Translations under genes and position numbers: made by a program
The notes under the pieces: model-generated
What the model was told of the DNA's origin: nothing
Database searches by the model: none
What the model saw: the letters and a program-made list of their open reading frames with translations, nothing else
Assembly: GCF_050624435.1 (NCBI RefSeq)
Contig: NC_134540.1
Coordinates: forward strand, 27,714,001-27,778,000
Length of the DNA stretch: 64,000 bases
Source of the DNA: Tenrec ecaudatus
Lineage: Eukaryota > Chordata > Mammalia > Afrosoricida > Tenrecidae
Direction of reading: 5' to 3'
Shown here: one piece after another, positions 58,746 to 64,000 of the stretch
Layout: every line of letters begins with the position of its first letter
Numbering within the stretch: position 1 is the stretch's first letter

Positions 58746-59629
58746 AGTTATACCCTTTGCACTATATATAATGCCAAACAGACCTTAAGATTAGTTGTTT
58801 ACAAAGTAACATATTTTTCAAAATTGAATATAACAAGCTGTGACTTGCAAACTGACAAACACTTTCAACCCACTAGGAAAGCAACCATATTTAATGGTAG
58901 TACAAGTTTCATGTTGCCTTGAATAACTTTTTCAGGAATAAATAGGTTAAGACCAATAGATGATGATATCAAATAACGTCAATCATTAGTGACAACAGTA
59001 CCTCATGTGCATGTGACCCAGGGGATGAGGGAAAGAGGTCAAGTCATAGCTTAATAGATTAACATTCTTGCAATGAATCCAATGAGGATGGAGAAAAGGA
59101 TGGAGATAACCCAGTAAATTTGAGATCTTAACTGCCAGTTAATGAATATACTTTGCTCTGATATGAATTGATAGTTAATGCATAATATTTTAGATAGGGA
59201 AAGTTCTTTTGGGTTTTTTTTCCCACAGTTCGGTGAAGTTTCACTGGTTTCTGTTTCCATTCTGTGTAAAAGAGATTGATCATGCCTTTTAGACCAGCTG
59301 AAGGTTTTTTGGACTTCTTTTCCAAAGTACTCCCTTCAATAAACTCGTCCATTCTGCTCAAACCTTTTCAAAAAGATTAATCACATTTTGATAACATGAA
59401 AATACTTTCTCTAGGATTAATTTTATTTTTACTTTACAAAAAGTTGGAGATTATTATTTTTCTCCTCAGTGATATGCACATATTCAATAAATCTACCTTT
59501 AACCACAGGGTCCCAATGCAGTGATGACTTTGGATACCTGGCCAAAGACAACATCATGATAAATGAATAAATTCATTGAAGTTGTCAACAATTTAATTTT
59601 ATTTTACTTTTGATTCAATGTACATGTAG
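58746..59629. other. Unassigned AT-rich DNA
   Basis: Contains two overlapping minus-strand frames (59051-59260 and 59128-59361). The first ends in a hydrophobic stretch, IYWVISILFSILIGFI. Neither resembles a known protein to me. Confidence 0.3.
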
Positions 59630-59710
59630 TTATTAAGATACAATTGATGTATTTATATGTATGGATTGTGATAAGAGTTGTATGAGTCCCTAATAAAATG
59701 TTAAAAAAAG
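59630..59710 (+). repeat. L1/HAL1 3' end, strongly 5'-truncated
   Basis: ATTGATGTATTTATATGTAT, ATAAGAGTTGTATGAG, TCCCTAATAAAATG and an A tail match 18222-18290. Only about 70 bp of the 3' end was inserted. Confidence 0.75.
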
Positions 59711-60049
59711 ATACCAAATAACATATTTCTTTAAGAAAATTTGCTGAAAACATCACCTTTGTATAAATTTAAACAAAAATAATTTCACTGTGATGAATTA
59801 TATGTTTCTGACTGAAGTCTTCTTGTTTTTTTCAATTGACTAATATACATATAAAAGCTAGAAAAATATAAAGACAGAGAGAATAAAAAATGATGAATTC
59901 AAGTTGTGGTGCTGAGGTGTTGTAAAAGAATATTAAATGTACTGTAAATGACCAGAAGAAAAAATCAGACTTATAAGAAAGTCAAGAATGCTTCATAAAA
60001 GTGAAAATGATGAAATTATGTCTCCCTACATTTGTACAAATCATCAGAA
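59711..60049. other. Unassigned AT-rich DNA
   Basis: No feature recognised. Confidence 0.3.
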
Positions 60050-60258
60050 CATGTAAATCACCAGAGCAGAACATTGTGTTGGTAAAGTCAGAGGGCAGTG
60101 AAACGAAGGGCCACTCTCAGTGAAATGGATCGACACAATAGCCCCACCAGACCAATGATCATGAAATATGGTGCAAAACTCAGCATAATTTTCATTTGTT
60201 ATGGAAAAGGGCACCATGTGCTGAAACCAACCAAGTGACAACGAACAACAAAAAGCGA
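60050..60258 (+). repeat. RTE LINE 3' tail fragment
   Basis: TTGGTAAAGTCAGAGGGCAG, AATGGATCGACACAATAGCC and CAACCAAGTGACAACGAACA match the RTE 3' end and tail. Confidence 0.6.
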
Positions 60259-60337
60259 TACTGATAATTGTGCCGAATCAAGTTGCTTAAATATGGGTCT
60301 TTTATGTCTAATTTGTAACTGCTATCAAATGATTGGG

Positions 60338-60570
60338 TCAGAAAACAAACCCAAACTTTAAACTCTCTGAGTTGGAGCTGATTCTAACACAGACCTATCA
60401 GACAAGGTACCATTCTCGTTGGTTTCCGAGGCCCATGAATATTCTTGGGTACAATCAGCCTCACCTGTCTCCTGAGCAGAAGCTAGTAGGTTCAAGTGGC
60501 TGACCGTTGGGTTAGCTGCCTCATGTGTACCTCCTGTAACCTACTGTGCCACCAGGCCCGCTTAATGGTT
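60338..60570 (-). repeat. AfroSINE
   Basis: The plus strand reads TCTGAGTTGGAGCTGATTCT, GCTAGTAGGTTCAAGTGGCT, GACCGTTGGGTTAGC and CTACTGTGCCACCAGG, a reverse-oriented AfroSINE with a clear head. Confidence 0.75.
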
Positions 60571-60589
60571 TAGAGAAGAGGAGACTGTG

Positions 60590-60918
60590 CAAATAATGTG
60601 TGTATGTGAAACACCAATAGCTGGAATTAGTCAGTTTTGCCGTTCTCCTGGGTCTAAGAGATCCACCTCAGAAGCAGGAACAGAAACCCTGTTGTCATCT
60701 ACTAAGAAGACCAGCAGTAGAGGGCCTGTCTGAAAGTGGAGAGACAGCCGGATCCCAGAGGCAAGAGGACTAGGACCATGAAGGAGAGCCGAGGAACGGC
60801 ACCGATATTGCGAGACAGAGGTGTGTGCTTCCTGAACCTTGGAAGCAGAGGCGGAGGCAGCATATGGCTGAGAGACTAGAAGACCAGAGAAATCTGCCTA
60901 CCAGCATGGTTAAGAAGA
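60590..60918. other. Unassigned GC-richer DNA
   Basis: About 330 bp with a purine-rich, transcript-like composition. It may be a worn LTR or an unnamed SINE. No family recognised. Confidence 0.3.
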
Positions 60919-60919
60919 G

Positions 60920-60920
<1 letters not shown>

Positions 60921-60963
<43 letters not shown>
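60921..60963. repeat. (CA)n microsatellite
   Basis: About 21 CA units. It directly abuts the 3' end of the minus-strand AfroSINE that follows and may have grown from the SINE tail. Frames with repeated Thr-His or Val-Cys across it are artefacts. Confidence 0.95.
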
Positions 60964-60965
<2 letters not shown>

Positions 60966-60967
60966 AT

Positions 60968-61150
60968 TCACTCACTGCTATCGAGTCACAGCCAATTAAA
61001 AGCAACCATATAGGATAGGATTGAACTGCCCTGTGATTCCTGAGACCATACCTCACTGTGGGAATAGAAAGCCCTGTCTTTCTCATGAGGAGCAGCTGGT
61101 GGTTTCATACTGCTGAATTTATGGATGCAGCCCAACTCTTAACCACTACA
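60968..61150 (-). repeat. AfroSINE
   Basis: The plus strand reads CACTGCTATCGAGTCACAGC, CCATATAGGATAGGATTGAA, TGAGGAGCAGCTGGTGGTTT and CCCAACTCTTAACCACTAC. All landmarks are present in reverse. Confidence 0.85.
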
Positions 61151-62573
61151 AATGAACCAACAAACAAGCAAGCAAACAAATGAAAAACTATAGCTCTTTT
61201 TTTTTTTTTTCCACACAGCCTTGGGAGAGCTGATAGGTGTCAAAACAGGCTCAAAAAGGATGAAGGGTAGATTCATGGTCATGTGTGAACTCTGACTTGT
61301 TGCATTGAGTGTTGGACCAGGGTGGAGTTGTATTTTCCTTCTTCCTACTAAAGCCAAGGAGGTAAAATGTGGTCCTCCATAGTATATCCTCAATATGTAA
61401 AAGGTTAAACCCTATTCACAGTTTTTATTTGGTTTTATTTGGAAAATTCTTTGAAACTCTGGATGGGTACTGAAGAAATATTATAAATATTATTTTGTAA
61501 AATTATTTATATTTTATTGAAATTTTATTCAATGTGTGTAATTTTTTACAAATAGCATTTTTTTAAGCAAAATGATTTTTTGACAGTGTTTCTGGGTTAT
61601 TTTGGGGAATGTTTCTTCTTCTGATGAGGAAGATGCGATGGTGAAGGGCGCCTTTTATTTTGATCATACGGACAAGAAATACAGAAACAAACCTCACATC
61701 AAGTTCCCCAAGCAGCAGGCTACTTTCCATTTTCTACAGTTTTAGCAAGGAAGTTACATACATTCATAGGATCCCAAGGAAGACCTTCAAAGTTTTTAGA
61801 GCTAATTAAAATCCCTGGGGGCTAAAGTTGTGTGTGGATATTATCATGGCTGCCAAGGAATATGTCTTTTGACTATGATGCCAAAAGATTACTATTAGGC
61901 ACAGATGATTCATGTGGCCAAGCACCGCTGAGTAGAAACCGTCTTAGCCACTTCTTGTGGTTTTATATAGTTCTCACCTCAAACAAATTTCTGTTAGCAT
62001 TTCATATTTCCATGCTCCATGAAAGGGCTGGGCCTTTGTTGTGAGAAATGTAAGGGGACCAAGGGAAGTCTCAATTTCCTCCCTTTCTTGTTATTGACTC
62101 AATCTTGGACCTCACGAGATCTTTGTGCATCACTTTTGGTTAGAGTAAAATTGCCATAGTTATTTCTTATTCTTATTCTTAATAAGGTATAGGGGTCACG
62201 TACCACAATGGATTGGATACTAACGTGGGCTTGGTGCTTGTTTAATCTAATCAAAGTTTGGTGAGTCAATTTTGAAGACAGATTTAACTCCTTGGACTTT
62301 GTGAACACGTGCATTGTTCTTTTTAAATGTCTTGTGGATACCTACCTATACTTGTGCCATGGTATACTGATTCAGGTACAGGTATATTATGAGTAAACTA
62401 TGACTGGTGTTAAAGCTCTTGTTTACAAGGGACACATGAAATATTAAAGCAAAGGGTAGTACTAAGAACATGCAAAATGGCAACTACTATCAAGATTCTA
62501 ACCAGCAAGAAAGAAATAAAATTCAAAATCTCCTGTTGGCTTCATGAAGTCTTAATCTGTGCCTTTACAGGGT
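61151..62573. other. Unassigned AT-rich DNA
   Basis: A T-run lies at about 61197-61210. No gene or repeat family recognised. Confidence 0.3.
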
Positions 62574-63275
62574 TTATTGTTGTTGTTAAGTACTATCAAG
62601 TTAATTATGAAACATTGAAGCTATGCACAACAGAACTCAACACTGTACCGGTAAACCATCTTTGCCATTGATTCTATGCCTGAGCCCATTGTTGCAGCTA
62701 TGATGTCAAACCATCCCCTCCAGGATCTTCCTCTTTTTCACTGCTCCGCCACTTTACCAAACACGATGTCCTTCTGCAGGGACTTGCTTCTCCTGACAAT
62801 ATGTCCATGACAAACTCTTGCCATCCTTGCTTCTAAGGAGCGCTTTGGCCTTACTTCTTCCAAGGCAGATCAATTTGTTCTTTTAGCAGTCTAGAATGGT
62901 ACTTTCAATATTCGCCTCCAGCACCACAATTCAAATGTATTGATTCTTCTTTAGTCTTCCTTACAATGTGTCCAACTTTCACATGAGTACGAGGCAATGA
63001 ACAATACCATGGCTTGGGTCAAGCACACCTTAGTTCTCAAGTAACATCTTTCCCTTTCAATACTCTAACAAGACTTTGTGCAGTGAATCAACCTATTGCA
63101 CCATGTATTTGATGTCTTGAATGCTGCTACCATGAGCATTGATTGTGGATACAAGCAAAGCCAAATCTTAGGCAATGACAACCATTTCTCCATTTATCAT
63201 GATGTTGCCACTTGGTCTAGTTGTGAGGATTTTGGTCTCCTTGACATTGCATTGTAATCCATACTGAGAGATTAG
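62574..63275 (-). repeat. RTE LINE 3' third, minus strand
   Basis: The plus strand starts with TTGTTGTTGTTAAGTACTAT, the reverse of the RTE tail. It then runs GAGCCCATTGTTGCAGCTAT, ACACGATGTCCTTCTGCAGG, CTTGCTTCTAAGGAGCGC, CATGGCTTGGGTCAAGCACA and GTGAGGATTTTGGTCTCCTT. It is a fairly well-preserved but broken copy, 5'-truncated near 63275. Confidence 0.85.
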
Positions 63276-63309
63276 TCTCTTTTCTGATGTTGATTAGGCC
63301 ATTTTCAAA

Positions 63310-63470
63310 AATAAACATTTAAGTCCTTTAGTGGGCTCACAAAGCTACTAGTCCAAACAGAAGATGAAACTCTCTGCTGTCATTAAGATGTATAGTCTTG
63401 AAAACACTGTGTAAGGTCACTATGCATCTGAATCCACTCTATGGGGTGGACGGGTTTGATGGTAGTGGTC
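63310..63470 (+). repeat. AfroSINE fragment
   Basis: It has GTGGGCTCACAAAGCTACTA, AGATGAAACTCTCTGCTGTC, GAAAACACTGTGTAAGGTCA and ATCTGAATCCACTCTATGG, following AfroSINE internal order. The head is lost. Confidence 0.6.
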
Positions 63471-63907
63471 TTTACCCTGGAATGAGGATGCTTGGCTCAC
63501 TTAAGCTTGACCACTGTGAGAGTTCAGGAGAACTGAATCGAGTTCTATCTCCTTTGGTTGCGGGATAGTACCTCTCAAGTGTTTGAGTAGTACATGATCC
63601 AGGTTAGAAAGGATGCAGAGGTCTTTGGATGAGTGATTTTGGCTGGTGAGGGTGCATTTCACATTCCGGAGTTCAGCAGTTCACTGAGATGTCTCACAGA
63701 AACTCACAAAGCATTGGGGGAAACATTTCACATGATGTGGGTGCTGTTAAGTCAAAAATGCAGTGTCCAATACCAGAAGGCCCTAATGTCCCAAAGCCAC
63801 TGTAGTTTGTGCTTCTACTGAAGCTCAGTCAAGAAATCTAGTGATAGCATTTTGATAGCAGATTGTCTTATTCAAAGTTGGGGAAGGAATATCTATCATA
63901 TATCCTC
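63471..63907. other. Unassigned DNA
   Basis: No gene or repeat recognised. Confidence 0.3.
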
Positions 63908-64000
63908 TAGTATAAGCCGACCCGAATATCAACTGAGGCACCTAATTTTACCACAAAAACTGCATTGAAAGTGTTCTCAAAAACTTGGCTTATACACAAG
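63908..64000. mobile_element. Edge of a small palindromic DNA element (MITE-like)
   Basis: GTATAAGCC at 63910-63918 and its reverse complement GGCTTATAC at 63987-63995 bracket about 70 bp that include CCTAATTTTACCACAAAAAC. I recall similar 'TATAAGCCGA' elements in other vertebrate genomes but cannot name the family. The window edge may cut it. Confidence 0.5.

Noticed and set aside
60770-61013. Cys-Val or Thr-His rich frames across the CA repeat
   Set aside because: Translation of a microsatellite and SINE sequence.
1-64000. tRNA, rRNA or snRNA genes
   Set aside because: The tRNA-like boxes seen all belong to AfroSINE heads. No full cloverleaf or other structural RNA was recognised by eye.

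Overview
This window looks like mammalian, and specifically afrotherian, intergenic or intronic DNA. It is AT-rich and no host gene with introns can be recognised. Four things point to Afrotheria: many tRNA-derived SINEs of the AfroSINE type (about 20 copies or fragments on both strands), abundant RTE (BovB-clade) LINE copies with an ACAACAAC-type 3' tail, an L1 family whose 3' end carries GAGTTGTATGAGCCCC followed by AATAAA, and ERVL-type LTR fossils. A SPIN-like hAT element at 51656-51846 points further to a tenrec such as Echinops telfairi, because SPIN elements are known from that lineage. The species call is an inference from repeat content; families were recognised from memory, without a database search.

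Layout. 0-8.7 kb: AfroSINEs, an L1 3' end on the minus strand, and RTE copies, one fused to L1 3'UTR sequence. 8.7-9.95 kb: a processed retrocopy of EXOSC8 (exosome subunit RRP43) with a perfect 15-bp target-site duplication. 11.8-13.3 kb: an RTE copy reaching its 3' tail. 13.42-18.29 kb: a full-length L1-derived element with a 14-bp target-site duplication that has a 5'UTR, ORF1 and a 3 kb 3'UTR but no visible ORF2, so it resembles a half-L1 (HAL1). 19.9-25 kb: a broken ERVL fossil with two LTRs, split by a younger solo LTR. 25.4-30 kb: LTR, RTE and SINE debris with an unidentified coding-like segment. 31-41 kb: SINEs, RTE copies, L1 3'UTR pieces and a mariner relic. 42.3-45.4 kb: a repeat-poor stretch. 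45-49 kb: RTE and LTR fragments and a 53-54 bp minisatellite. 51.4-54.6 kb: an LTR-like fossil containing the SPIN-like element, an AfroSINE split by a solo LTR, and a mariner relic. 55-58 kb: a long, worn RTE copy with a second RTE copy inverted inside it. 58-64 kb: LTR, SINE, RTE and simple repeats, ending in the edge of a small palindromic element.

The only recognisable host protein-coding sequence is the EXOSC8 retrocopy, which is probably a pseudogene. The other open reading frames are chance frames or pieces of mobile elements. The most notable objects are the ORF1-only L1 element, the EXOSC8 retrocopy, the SPIN-like insertion and the RTE/L1 junctions. The target-site duplications allow the order of insertion to be read at several loci.
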